This document shows positions 11,246-21,940 of a stretch of 64,000 nt of DNA, piece by piece; within the stretch, counting starts at the first letter, position 1, and every line of letters starts with the position of its first letter. The position numbers were made by a program, and so were the translations under genes. Source of the DNA: Pinus tabuliformis. Lineage: Eukaryota > Streptophyta > Pinopsida > Pinales > Pinaceae. The notes beneath the pieces are model-generated. The model was not told the DNA's origin, searched no databases, and saw only the letters and a program-made list of their open reading frames with translations. The stretch lies in NCBI GenBank assembly GCA_031772625.1, contig CM062808.1:146001299-146065298 (forward strand), in the 5' to 3' direction.

Positions 11246-12067
11246 TTGCCTCCTCTCTGGAGTGAAGTCAGTTTCCAAATTATGAAGTACATCATGTGTG
11301 AAGGGAGGTTTAGCATCATCTATGGTTATCATTTCTGGTCGCTGTGTGAAATAAGGCATGGGATTGACTTGCCTCCAGCGAAGAAACTGAGCATCCCCTA
11401 TTTCCTTCTCCAGTCACTAATTGAATGTGGTACAAAGTTAAATGAAGGGATCCCAAATCAGTTGGCCCACCATGGGCTCATCAAACTATTGGTGGAAGAT
11501 GCTTTTCACACCTCCACTATTCCCATATCTTGGGAAATCTTCCGAAACATGTCCAGGGATGACAATATTAGAATTTTGGCTGAAAGCATCACCCCATCTA
11601 GCAGTGAGGAGAGAGAATAAACTGAAGAAGGTGAGAAAACCAATGGTGAAGGAACACAGGACATTCAAGCACAGAAAGAACAAAAAGAAAAAGGGGAAAT
11701 GGGCCAGATTGTTGAGCCTAAAATAGAGGAAGAAACAACAGCAAAAATACCAAGGGAAAAGAGGATGCAGAGTAGGACAGAGAAGGCCAAAAAAGCCCAA
11801 ATGAAGGCTGCCACAGCCAAAGCAGGCACACAAAAACAAAAGGAAAAGACACACCCTGAGATCTCAGCAACACACACAGAAACAGTTGACACAGGCATTT
11901 CTACAGGAAGCAAGGAAAAAGAACAGCAAGAGGAGAAATCACCTGAGATGTTGGCAAGGGAGGCAACATTTTTTCTTGCTGTATTAAGCACACCTACAAA
12001 ACAAAAAAACGAAAAGAAAAAGGCAGGCCTCCATGTATTTCAAGGCCAAGAAAAGCACAAGAATTGA
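11246..12067 (+). pseudogene. E1 3' ORF remnant, related to the E2/E3 accessory ORF
   Basis: The first part (about 11246-11620) encodes PPLWSEVSFQIMKYIMCEGR, followed by an IRHG motif and IPYFLLQSLIECG. It matches the E2 segment with PWSKVTEFVKQYLTCEGRYQ, LRHG and MPYYLLGCLKN at the same place near the 3' LTR. The second part (about 11620-12067) is Lys/Glu/Gln/Thr-rich low-complexity sequence, paralleling the acidic linker of E2. The C-terminal domain of E2/E3 was not found. It sits where envelope-like genes lie in Athila elements. Its function is unknown, and it is a fossil with breaks. Confidence 0.6.
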
Positions 12068-12229
12068 AACAAGAAGAATAGGAGGAGCAGTGGAAAGACA
12101 TCTACAAGAAGGTAGAATTTTATGGCACACATGAGTATACCACATCAGAAGCTTGGGATGATAAGGAGGCCACCAGGGCCAACAAGAATGAAGAGATAGA
12201 TTAGTTGCTCAGAGGATGAGCAACACCTT

Positions 12230-12243
12230 CAGTACGGGGGTGA
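12230..12243 (+). promoter_or_regulatory. Polypurine tract of E1
   Basis: Sequence AGTACGGGGGTGA directly precedes the 3' LTR start TGATGAGCCCC, the expected place for the plus-strand primer. Confidence 0.55.
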
Positions 12244-14048
12244 TGATGAGCCCCAGAAATGGGTAATTATATGGGCTCATTTAGCCTCCTAATTCAGCTT
12301 AATCCACCATTCTCATTAGTTAATTGCATGTTTTTTATTACATTTATGCTAATAGAGTGAATTGGGTTAGTCATTATGCCAAAAAGTCTAATGTGTGCTT
12401 TATGCAGATTTTTGGTCAATTTTGAGACAAAATCAAAGGTTTAATGAGCACTTGGCAGCCAAATTCATAGAAGAACAAGGGAGAGGATTTGTAGGAAGGT
12501 GTCCCCTTCATTTATGAGCCCTTACCTCAAATTCTCCATCAAAAACTCGGAGCACAAGGGACAGCCAAGCAAGTCAAGTAGGATTGTTGTTAACTGCAAG
12601 TTTTGTCAGCCGAGTTCCTAAAGTTTAGGAGCATTGTTAGGGTCCTCAATTTGTATAAATAAGAAGGCTTAGGGAACCAGTTCAGTTAGTCAGTTTTTAG
12701 TCAAAATGTAGTTAGATTTCAGTCAGTAGGTTAGTCATTTTGTTAGTTTATTTTCGCACTTTAGTGCAGCTCTGTATCAGCACATTTTCGAGCTTTTTCT
12801 TGTAGACAATTTTTGGGATGTAACTATTATTTCTTGATCAATAAAGATGAATCCAACTTTGAACCAGCTCTGATCTTTCTTATGAGGTTGTAGCTTTTGG
12901 GGTTGGGCCCAACCCAAGTGCCAGTACCTCCTTTGTGCACTTTTATGTGTCGTTGTTGCATTCTTAGAATACAATCTGTTATTTAGGTTAAAATCTTGTT
13001 TTGTTACTTAGGTTGTTTTTGATGATTAAAGTAGCTTTTCATACTTCAGGATGATTTGAAAGTTTGGTAAAGGAAAAGATCTGCAAAAATGCCATCAAGA
13101 AATCCTTGATCTCATCTCTCCCTCCTTGGGACCATGAGCTGAGACCAAGGCATACTCGCTGCCACAAAACACTATTTTTGCCTCTTCATGCAATTGCTAG
13201 TGTTTGATTTTTAGTTAGGAATGTTGATACCAGTTGTGCTTACATGCTTAGATATTTTCTTGCTTAGTTTTCATAGTTATCTCACATGATTTTCTGCCAA
13301 TAAACTTATGTTCATCATGGTTCTAGTTTTTAGGTCAGATTAGGTCAAAGTAGATAGATCTCTGATTTTTCTAGTCTTCCTTTGATTAGTTTTGAGAGAT
13401 AGTGTGCACATCACCCATAATACATCCCTGGCTATCCTTCCTTCATCACACAACCTTCTCTAACCCCAAATTCTAGATTCCTTCCCTACATTTGCCACAC
13501 TTTTCCAATTTGACCTAATTTATGCATTTTTGTGCAACATTGCTCACTCCATCCTTGAACAAATCCAACCATCTTCATCACTCCTTAGCCTCATTTACCA
13601 GGTCCTAGACCTCTTCACATCCTCATCCAACCTCCATTTCCACTTTTCCAGCGTTTCTCCACCATCAACCCTCCAAAATCCTCTTTTGGAACATCCTGTA
13701 GAACCCCTGCAGACTTCCTCTAGAAGTTCACGTGAGCGGTTTTTCGAGATTTGATCACTATGAAACTCTCTAGAAGGGTGTTAGGGACCTCTTAGGCCCT
13801 CTTCTCACCTTCCAAACCTCCTGCAAGTGCCCACTCCATTTCCTTTCGCCAATCAACCTCTGCACAGTAAAAAATAGTCAAAGCACATGCATAATAATTC
13901 TGACAACTTACTCAAAAGTACAAAAAGATGCTTTTTCCATATTTCACTTCAGAAGTAGCTTAGTCACATGCATTTTACCATTTCAAGAGTCAATCGCATC
14001 CATTTCCACCGCCTTCATCTCTTTTCTTGCACCAGTAGGGTTAGTCGG
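12244..14048 (+). repeat. 3' LTR of E1, left portion (interrupted by E2)
   Basis: Begins TGATGAGCCCCAG like the 5' LTR and follows it base by base with scattered substitutions up to AGTCGG at 14044-14048, where E2 enters. The remainder is at 27177-27482. Confidence 0.88.
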
Positions 14049-15524
14049 TGTTAGGACTCCAAATTGACCATTTTTGACCTTGTGTTTTTGCTATAATATT
14101 ACCCTTTTTCAGTTCATAAGTTGAAAGCTTTGATTACATAATGACCTAATCATCCCAAGGTATGAAGTAACTCTCTGCATGACTATATGTTTAATTATTC
14201 ATTACATATCCATGTTATCTTTATATTTATCTTTGGAAAAGTTAACTAAGTTGCTAAGTAACCGTTGAACTGTCTAAAGTCTGTAGAAATTATAATTCAT
14301 AGTTGTTGTAACACCATAAACAACAACTACGCAGTTGCTGCAACACCAGAAACAGCAACTACGCAGTTTCTACAGCACCAGCAACAACAACTATCTAAAG
14401 CGGGGAAACGTTATTTTGCAACAATAACAAACGACAACTATCAGAAGATCGCCAGAGTTCCATGCTGACACAGCACGATCAACAACTGTCCAAAAAGGGT
14501 AAAACACGGTTACAGTTGCTAAAAACACTAGGAACAGCATGAGTTTACTAAATCAGCAACAATGGGGAAGCGGCAAAGGATAGTGTAAGGATTCCAAGAA
14601 GACAGTTGAAGTTCGGTTACCAGCTATGTAACAATAAGAGACCCAAGAAAGAATACACTGTCACATTGTTGCAACAGCATCCTGTAACAAGGATGGATTT
14701 CTTATTTTTGACAAAAAGGTTTAACTGAATGAACTATGACAGTCGATTGTAATAGATGTCTCCTCTATAAAGAGGAGACATCTACATTAGAGAAGGGGGG
14801 AGAGAAAAAGAAGTTGTAAGGGAAATTTTGAAAGACAACAGCAAAGTCTGAATTTTTATTGTAACTGGACCTTTTGGCAAATGAATAGAAGATTGTTCTG
14901 AGCACCTAATCCAGCATTTGTGTTCTGGGGAATCTTGTGAGAGGGACAGGGCCCACCTTCCTCACAAGATTCACCCATTTATTTCCTGTCAGTGTGTAAG
15001 TGTGTTTGGTAATTTCCTTTTTGTTGGTACTCTGTTTGGATTCTGTAGCATTACCTCTGATAATTTCCTTTTTGCTGGTACTCTGTTTGGATTCTGTAGC
15101 ATTACCTCTGATAATTTCCTTTTTGCTGGTACTTTGTTTTGTTAATCGCTTGAAGCTGTAAAAGAATACTTCACCGGTGAATTAGAATTGCTGTGTGTAT
15201 TAGCAATCTGGTTACAGGGGCAGGTGCTGAACATCCTTACCCTGAGGATAGGGTCCTGGTCCTCTGCTAACAGAGCAGCCGTTACTTCTCTTTTCAGATT
15301 TGTACTCTTATTTAACTGCTTTCATTTTATCTTTGCAATATACCGTTATAACATAGAGTAAGGAGTTTTGATAGAAACAGAATCGTGTATACTACAACTT
15401 TTTAATGCTTTTAGAATTAAGTACATACATTACACGGTAGCCTTTGAAATAAAAGACTTTCCCAGGTTGACAAATTAATGTGGTACTTTACTGTTTAATC
15501 AATAAACAATTCAACTAGCCAACA
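14049..15524 (+). repeat. 5' LTR of E2
   Basis: Starts TGTTAGGACTCC and ends CTAGCCAACA (TGTT/AACA ends). It contains CAGTTGCTGCAACACCAG-type repeats near 14290-14395, the TATA palindrome at 14754-14783, and a triplicated GATAATTTCCTTTTTGCTGG unit near 15008-15140. Its twin is at 25696-27171. Confidence 0.9.
14754..14783 (+). promoter_or_regulatory. TATA box inside a 13-bp-arm palindrome (E2 5' LTR)
   Basis: AGATGTCTCCTCT and its exact reverse complement flank the four bases ATAA, so the TATA box (CTATAAAG) sits at the centre of a perfect hairpin. The E3 LTRs have the same arms around TTAT. The start of element RNA should lie about 30 bp downstream, so the palindrome straddles the core promoter. 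Confidence 0.75.
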
Positions 15525-15527
15525 TTT

Positions 15528-15546
15528 TGGCATCGTTGCCGGGGAA
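15528..15546 (+). promoter_or_regulatory. Primer-binding site of E2 (tRNA-Asp-like)
   Basis: TGGCATCGTTGCCGGGGAA lies three bases inside the 5' LTR and differs little from the tRNA-Asp primer site TGGCGCCGTTGCCGGGGA. Confidence 0.8.
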
Positions 15547-15601
15547 GGCGACTAGAGATTTTTAAAAGCATTAATGATTTCTCTTTAAGAATAACAGGTG
15601 C

Positions 15602-17250
15602 ATGAGAGGACGCAGGAAACCTAATTTCACAGTCGGCAAAGGCGGAGGAGGAAGAAAAACCTTTATTGACGAAATTATCTCCAAGGCCGAGACATCACAG
15701 AGGACGAGTTCCCGGAGAGCTCAGATCCAGCATTCCTCACAAACAGATCGACAGACGGAGTAAGTACTAGGACCTGAAAGGAAGCTGGAAGTACCAAAAT
15801 ACACTGAGGAACCGGTAGAAGAACCCGAAGAAACAGAAGATATAGAAGATAAAGCAAGTGATTCAGGAAAAAGACCAATGGAGGATAACAGAGCAGAAGG
15901 AAGAGTGGAAAACTCACTCTCTACTCTGGAGTTCCCTATTGGGGAGCTCCCGAGAGGAGCAACCCCTATGAAGAACATTCCACTTTCAGCATTACCCAAC
16001 TTTCATGGGTTATCCTCTGAAGACCTGGATGAATTCCTCTTTGAATTCAATATACTATGCAGGAGTTATGATTATGTGAGCCCTAATCAGAAACTAAAAC
16101 TGTTCCCAGCAACACTAAAAGGGAATGCGTTAAGGTGGTTTATGAGCTTAGGAGCTCAGGCAATCACTACCTGGGATCAGATGAAAGAAATCTTTCTGGC
16201 CAAATATCAGGATTACTGTCGTACAAGAGAAAGGAAGGAAGAATTGTTTAAAATGGTTCAGAAGGAGGACGAGAATTTGGAGGACTTTGTGGAAAGACTG
16301 CAGTATAATCTGCAGCGGTCTGACCACCGTACCATGAGTAAAGATATTCTGAAAACAATATTTCTGAAAGGGGTACGAGATGACTGCTTGGACATGTTGA
16401 ATATGCTGGGAAAAGAAGACATTTCCAAAGAACCATTTTATGAAATTATCAACCTCTGCATGAGATGTTCTAGAGGAGCAGTAAGCAGATCAAAAAGCAA
16501 GGACAATGTATATTCAAGAGTCCAGAAGTCAGCAAGTGGAGGAGCAACAAGGGCTGAAATAGGTAATTTGTTGGAAGAATTTAAAACTGAGATGTTAAGC
16601 TCCTTTTCTTCACAAATTGATGCTCTGCAGGTAAAAAAGAAATAGGCAGAAGCAGAAGATGCCCTAGCTATTTTTTGTTCTAAATGCAGAGAAAAGCACC
16701 CACTCAGGGAATGCCCACTAGATAAGATACCAATTTGCACGATCTTTGAAAAGGACCATGAGACCCAGCAATGCCCCTCTCTGCCGAGAATAAAAGCAGC
16801 ATTGCAGTCAACCGAAGAAGAAGTTGAAGCAGTGTACCTGATGACACAGAGGAGGCAATGGCCACAAAGACAAGGTATGAATTCTAACACATCATTTAAT
16901 CGTTGGAATAATCATTCTCCTTTTCAAACAAATTACCCACCCATGAACCAAATGCAGTACCCACCCTTTAATACGATGAATTTTCTACCCATGCAGCAAC
17001 CAAGTCTTCCTTTTCCTGATCCTACCATATGGAATCCTTGGGCTCCCCAGCAATCGTATTTTAACCAATGGAATCCAAACTGGGCAGCCCAGCAGATGCC
17101 ATTTCCTTAGCATCAATAGTCTCTTTCCTTACCATCCAATACTCCTCCGAATAACCAAGCAATTAGACCACAGCTGCCTGTGCAACCCAACCCCAATCCA
17201 AATAATAATAAAGCCCTGCAAGCAATTGATATTCAAAATCAGCCGGTCTC
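15602..17250 (+). pseudogene. gag: E2 gag region
   Basis: The region begins with a basic Gly-rich start (MRGRRKPNF..., GGGGRKTFIDEIISKAE) followed by an acidic stretch. The capsid-type core comes next (ALPNFHGLSSEDLDEFLFEF, LFPATLKGNALRWFMSLGA, ITTWDQMKEIFLAKYQDYC), matching the plant retrotransposon gag family. Two Cys/His knuckles (FCSKCREKHPLRECPL and DHETQQCPSLP) and a Pro/Asn/Gln-rich tail complete it. It is nearly collinear with E3 gag on the other strand. The product would form virus-like particles and bind element RNA. Broken. Confidence 0.85.
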
Positions 17251-17253
17251 CCC

Positions 17254-17970
17254 ATGCAATGTAACGATATCCATCTTCGCTCAGGGAGAGTTGTTGAACC
17301 AATCATTGATGACATTACTGACTCTGATCAAGAGGAAGTTGGAAAAGAAAAACCAGCTAACAATAATGCTGAAACAGTCGAATCAGCATCTAACAATAAT
17401 ACTCAAACAACAGATCCGCCATTTCCTGAACGTCTGGCTCTCACCAAAACACTTGAGCAACCTGCTTTTAACCTCTTAAGCGAACTACAGAATTTATACG
17501 TTAAAATTCCATTGTTGCAAGCATTAAGAGATGTTCCCATTTATGCTAGGACTGTTAGAGATATTTGCATAAAGAAACCTGGAAGGAAAACTAAAGATCG
17601 CCTCACAGTTCATGTGATGGGAGAGCTGACTGCTTTAATGACAGAAAAAGATCCTCCTGTGAAATATGGTGACCCTGGTCACCCTACAGTAACAGTTCAG
17701 GTTGGAAAAACTTTTGTCTCTAAAGTTCTAGTAGATTTAGGTGCTGCAATAAACATTATGACACTTGAAACAACACAACTACTGCAGTTAAAAAACTTTA
17801 TTAGGGAAACTCAAACCATCCTAGAGTTTGTTGATCGCTCTACAATTAAACCTAAAGGAGTCATTGAAGATCTAATAATTTCTGTAGAATCCTGGAATTA
17901 CCCAGCTGATTTTGTGGTGTTACAAACTAAAACAAAGTTGGGGGGTCATCCACTGATTCTATGAATACCT
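17254..17970 (+). pseudogene. pro: E2 aspartic protease region
   Basis: After the leader MQCNDIHLRSGRVVEP the segment encodes the protease core VLVDLGAAINIMTLETTQLL, with the D-(S/L)-G-A active-site block, and FVVLQTKTKLGGHPLIL near the flap end. The order between gag and RT is normal for Ty3/gypsy. The enzyme would cut the Gag-Pol polyprotein. The E3 counterpart is at 52591-53145. Confidence 0.8.
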
Positions 17971-18439
17971 TGGCTAGCTACAGCAGATGCTTTCATCAGC
18001 TGTAGATCAGGATCAATGACCATCTCTAATAGGCAGGAAACCAAACAGCTTACCCTTTATCCTCATGCTACACCCATGATTAATAATGATAATTCTGTAT
18101 GGATAGATTATGAGGATGAAGAAACCCAACCTATCTTGACTATCGGACAAGCTTTAACTTTCAAAGACTCTACCGAAGATGAATTAATTAGCAGCTTCAT
18201 TTCTGAACCTTCTTCGGTCAGCCCAGAAATGTATAATCACTTCACTACAATCTTGGAATCTGAATCTCAGCAGAACCTGAAAGCTAAAAATTTATCTCAG
18301 ACAATAGTAGGCAGCCCTTCCAAAAGTACAACAATAGAAATTGAGCCTGGAAAAACATTAAATATAAATCCTAACTTAACTAATAATGAAAAACAGTAGT
18401 TAATAAAGTTACTCCGGGAAAATAAAGAAGCATTTGCAT

Positions 18440-19800
18440 GGGACTATACAGACATGAAGGGGATCTCTCATGAGCTATGCACTCAACATATTTATATTAA
18501 AGAAGGATCTCGGCCAGTCTGTCGACCCCAGCGGCGGATGAATCCCAACCTAAGGGAAATTGTGAAGGAGGAACTTCAAAAACTGTTGAATGCAGGATTT
18601 ATATACCCTATATCTGATAGTGAGTGGGTTTCCCCACTTGTAATTGTACCCAAGAAAAATGGCAAATGGAGAGTATGTGTGGATTACAGAGCTTTGAATA
18701 AATCCACCCAAAAAGACCATTTCCCTTTACCATTCATTGATCAGGTATTAGATAATTTGGAAGGTAAGAAATTCTTTTCATTTTTGGACGGATTTAGTGG
18801 ATATAATCAGATTAAGATTGCACCCCAAGACCAGGACAAGACCACGTTTACTAGCCCATGGGGGACCTTTGCTTACAAGGTACTTCCATTTGGGCTATGT
18901 AATGCTCCAGCAACATTTCAAAGAGAAGTGATAGGGATCTTTTCTGATATGCTAAATGATTCCTTAGAAATATTTATGGATGACTTCTTATGGAGTGACT
19001 TTTGAGGATGCACTGCAGAATCTTGAAAAAGTACTTAAGCGATGTGTAGAAGCACACCTTTCCTTAAGCACTGAAAAATGTCATATGATGATGAATCAAG
19101 GTATTGTATTGGGTCACTTCATCTCATTCCTAGGAATACAAGTCGATCCAGCCAAAATACAGGTAATTCAGACCCTCCCTATCCCCAAAACACAAACTGA
19201 TGTAAGAAGCTTTTTAGGACATGCTGGATACTATAGAAGATTTATTAAGAATTTTTCCAAAATAGCTTCTCCTGTATTTGTGTTATTAAAAAAAAATGTT
19301 GAATTTAAGTGGACTGATGATTATGAAAAAACATTTAATGAACTTAAACATCAGTTTTCTACAGCTCCCATTTTGAGAGGTCCTGATTGGGCACTACCCT
19401 TTCATATATCCTCTGATGCCTCAGATACTGCAATTGGAGCTGTCTTGGTCCAGGAAGAAAATAGTCTTCCCTATGCCATTTATTTTATCAGTAAGAATAT
19501 GACACTAGCTGAACTAAATTATACAGTCACTGAGAAGGAATTCCTAGCAGTCATTTATGCTATCAATAAATTTCGACATTATATTACTGGCTACACTACT
19601 TTTGTGCATACTGATCACTTGGCCATTAAATATTTAATGAATAAATCAATTACAAATGCCCGAGTCACCAGATGGTTATTATTATTACAAGAATTTGACA
19701 TCACAATTGTAGATAGGCCAGGAAAAGAAAATGTAGTTGCTGATTTCCTTTCTCGATTAAAAACTGATGAAAATATTCCAGTAGATGATTCTTTTCCTGA
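18440..19800 (+). pseudogene. pol: E2 reverse transcriptase and RNase H
   Basis: RT blocks appear in order: RRMNPNLREIVKEELQKLL, WVSPLVIVPKKNGKWRVCVD, HFPLPFIDQVLDNLEGKKFF, FSGYNQIKIAPQDQDKTTFT, VLPFGLCNAPATFQ, and the catalytic block FMDDF. Connection and RNase H follow (RSFLGHAGYYRRFIKNFSKI, SSDASDTAIGAVL, TVTEKEFLAVIYAINKFRHY, FVHTDHLAIKYLMNK). The LP(F)ID and FLDGFSGY spellings are Athila-like rather than chromovirus-like. It would copy element RNA into DNA. Broken. Confidence 0.88.
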
Positions 19801-19859
19801 TGAATATTTATTTTCAGTATCTGCTCACTCACCTTGGTATGCAGACATTGCCAACTATT

Positions 19860-21168
19860 TAGTTGCAGGAAAATTACCGTCGCACCTATCACACAGGGAA
19901 AAAAATAAAGATCATCCAGCAAAGTGCTAGGTACAGCTGGATAAGCGAGTGTCTTTTCCATATAGGGATCAATCAGGAAATCAGGAGGTGCATTGGTGAA
20001 GATGAAATTTATGATGTACTAAAAGCTTGTCACGATGGCCCTTGTGGAGGGCATTTTGCAGATAAAAGAACAGCACACAAGGTACTCAGAATGGGTTATT
20101 ATTGGCCCTCACTCTTCAAAGATGCAAGGAAATATGTGAAGGCCTGTGATAGCTGTCAAAGAATGGGCCAGCCTAATCATAGGGATGAAATGCCACTCAA
20201 TCCCCAGGTAATTCTTGAACCTTTTGAGAAATGGGCATTAGATTTTATAGGTCCCATTAATCCCCCATCCAATCAAAGAGTGTACATATTAGTATGCACA
20301 GATTATATGACTAAATGGGTAGAAGCTAAGGCACTCCTTAAAGCTAATGAAGAAGCAGCACTAACATTTTTATTTGAAGAGATCTTTGTTAGGTTTGGAT
20401 TGCCTAGAGAATTAGTCATGGATGAAGGACCTCCTTTCAACTCTCATGGCTTCAAGGATACACTTCAGAAATATCATATTAAGCACAAAATGACTACACC
20501 TTATCACCCCCAAGCAAATGGGCAGGTAGAAAGCACCAATAAAGTCATAAAAGCCATCCTGACAAAAACAATAAAGGAGAATAGAAGGGACTGGTTTCAA
20601 AGGTTGCCCGAGGCATTAGGGGCCTATAGAACGACTTGGAGGAATACTATGGGCTTTTCACCTTATGAATTAGTTTTCAGAAAAAAATGATGTTTTCCCT
20701 GTAGAGTTTGAAATCAAAACTTTAAGAACTGCTTTAGCTGTTAATCTTGACTTGACTGATGCACAGACAGCCAGGTTGCAACAGCTTCAAGAATTGGACG
20801 AGAAGAGACTGGATGCCATCCATCAAACAACCATGATACAACAACAAAGAAGCAGGTGGCATGACAGAACCATCAAGCAAAAGCAGTTCCAGAAAGGTAA
20901 TTGGGCTATACTCTATGACTCCCGTTTCGAAAATTTCCAAGGTAAGTTAAGAACAAGGTGGTTAGGGCCTTATGAAGTGGATGCTGTTTTTCCAAATGGG
21001 ACAGTCAGACTTTTAACAATTGATGATAGCAGAACACCACTACTAGTGAATGGGTATCGACTCCGTTTATATCACCGGCCTGTTTCTAAAGAAGATTTTA
21101 AAGCCACTTGCATGGCAATTAAACACTATGCTTTCCTAGGGGAACTTGTTGTCCCTCAAGGCACTTAA
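19860..21168 (+). pseudogene. int: E2 integrase
   Basis: The zinc-binding N-terminus is visible as CHDGPCGGHFADKRTAHKVL with CDSCQRMGQPNHRDEMPLNP. The catalytic core follows (WALDFIGPINPPSNQRVYIL, FGLPRELVMDEGPPFNSHGF, TPYHPQANGQVESTNKVIKA), giving the D, D and E blocks. The C-terminal part includes GNWAILYDSRFENFQGKLRT and RWLGPYEVDAVFPNGTVRLL, without a chromodomain. It is about 90% alike to the E3 integrase by eye. It joins element cDNA to the chromosome. Broken. Confidence 0.87.
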
Positions 21169-21240
21169 ATTTCTATTTATTTATGCATTTTTAGATTAGA
21201 TATTCTTTTCAACTAATAATCCCTGCCAAGGGTTGCCATA

Positions 21241-21261
21241 TTACATTTCAGTATTTTGCAG
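21241..21261 (+). promoter_or_regulatory. Candidate splice acceptor after pol (E2)
   Basis: TTACATTTCAGTATTTTGCAG followed by GTTTTAGCTTTGGA lies about 90 bp after the integrase end. E3 has TTATTTTGCAG followed by ATCTTAGCTTTGGA at the same distance. Athila-like elements are known to express env-like genes by splicing, so this may serve the accessory ORF. Confidence 0.5.
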
Positions 21262-21334
21262 GTTTTAGCTTTGGAAAATAGCTGAGAACAAAAACTTCAA
21301 AGGAATCACTTTGCAGACTTGGGAACCCTGTTGC

Positions 21335-21545
21335 TACAACACCATTTCCCGTTGCTGCAACACCAATTCCTGTTGCTGCAACATCTTTTCCCGTTGCTGC
21401 AACACCATTTCCCGTTGCTGCAACACCACTTTCCCATTGCTGCAACACCACTTCCTGTTGCTGCAACACCTTTTCCCATTGATGTAACATCATTTCCAGT
21501 GGCTGCAACACCAATCCCCGTTGCTGTAACACCACTTCCCAATCC
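21335..21545 (+). repeat. 21-bp minisatellite between pol and accessory ORF (E2)
   Basis: Around ten units of the form CCCGTTGCTGCAACACCATT, some shortened or diverged, run head to tail. The E2 LTR carries related GTTGCTGCAACACCAG units, and E3 has the equivalent array at 48765-49016. All reading frames through it are repetitive, so frames here are not taken as genes. Confidence 0.8.
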
Positions 21546-21920
21546 CGTAATACCTTTTTCAGTATTTCTCTCATTTATAAAAGCACCAGTCTCTCCACTT
21601 CAGCTCCCAAAGAAACGAATTTTTATAAAATATACCATTTCCTACCAAAAGAACCAACCATACACTATGATGATTACAATTCTCCACTATTACTTCCCGT
21701 CATTATTAAAAAAAATCGCCGGTATTCTCATACTTTTAGACCCTCTTTAATCATTATGGATCCAGCAAAAGATAAGACAAGACTTTTCGATGCAGCAACC
21801 AAAAAGGTAAAACGTAAAGGTAGGCATGATTATGTATGGACAATAAATAATAGTTAATGTGGAGACGTTGATAGGACTACCAAATAATTGTACTTCCAAT
21901 CATATCACTTACGCGTAGCT

Positions 21921-21940
21921 TTTGGGGGGGGGGGGTTACC
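21921..21940 (+). promoter_or_regulatory. Internal G-run, candidate second polypurine tract (E2)
   Basis: TTTT followed by twelve G and TTACC lies about 170 bp before the accessory ORF start. E3 has CAGTTGGGGGGGATTACC at the same place. Central polypurine tracts are known in lentiviruses; activity here is inferred. Confidence 0.4.

Noticed and set aside
14918-15145. 75-codon frame in the E2 LTR with triplicated FLFAGTLFGFCSITSDN
   Set aside because: It comes from a tandem repeat within the LTR. It is kept in both LTRs only because they are copies of each other, and it has no independent support.
21335-21545. CRISPR-like regular 21-bp repeats (also 48765-49016)
   Set aside because: Units are contiguous without unique spacers, the setting is a plant retrotransposon, and no cas genes exist. 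It is a minisatellite.
21248-21750. Open frames on both strands across the E2 minisatellite
   Set aside because: All frames of the repeat are open by virtue of its unit length; peptides are pure repeats (VAATG, LLQHHFP). Not genes.
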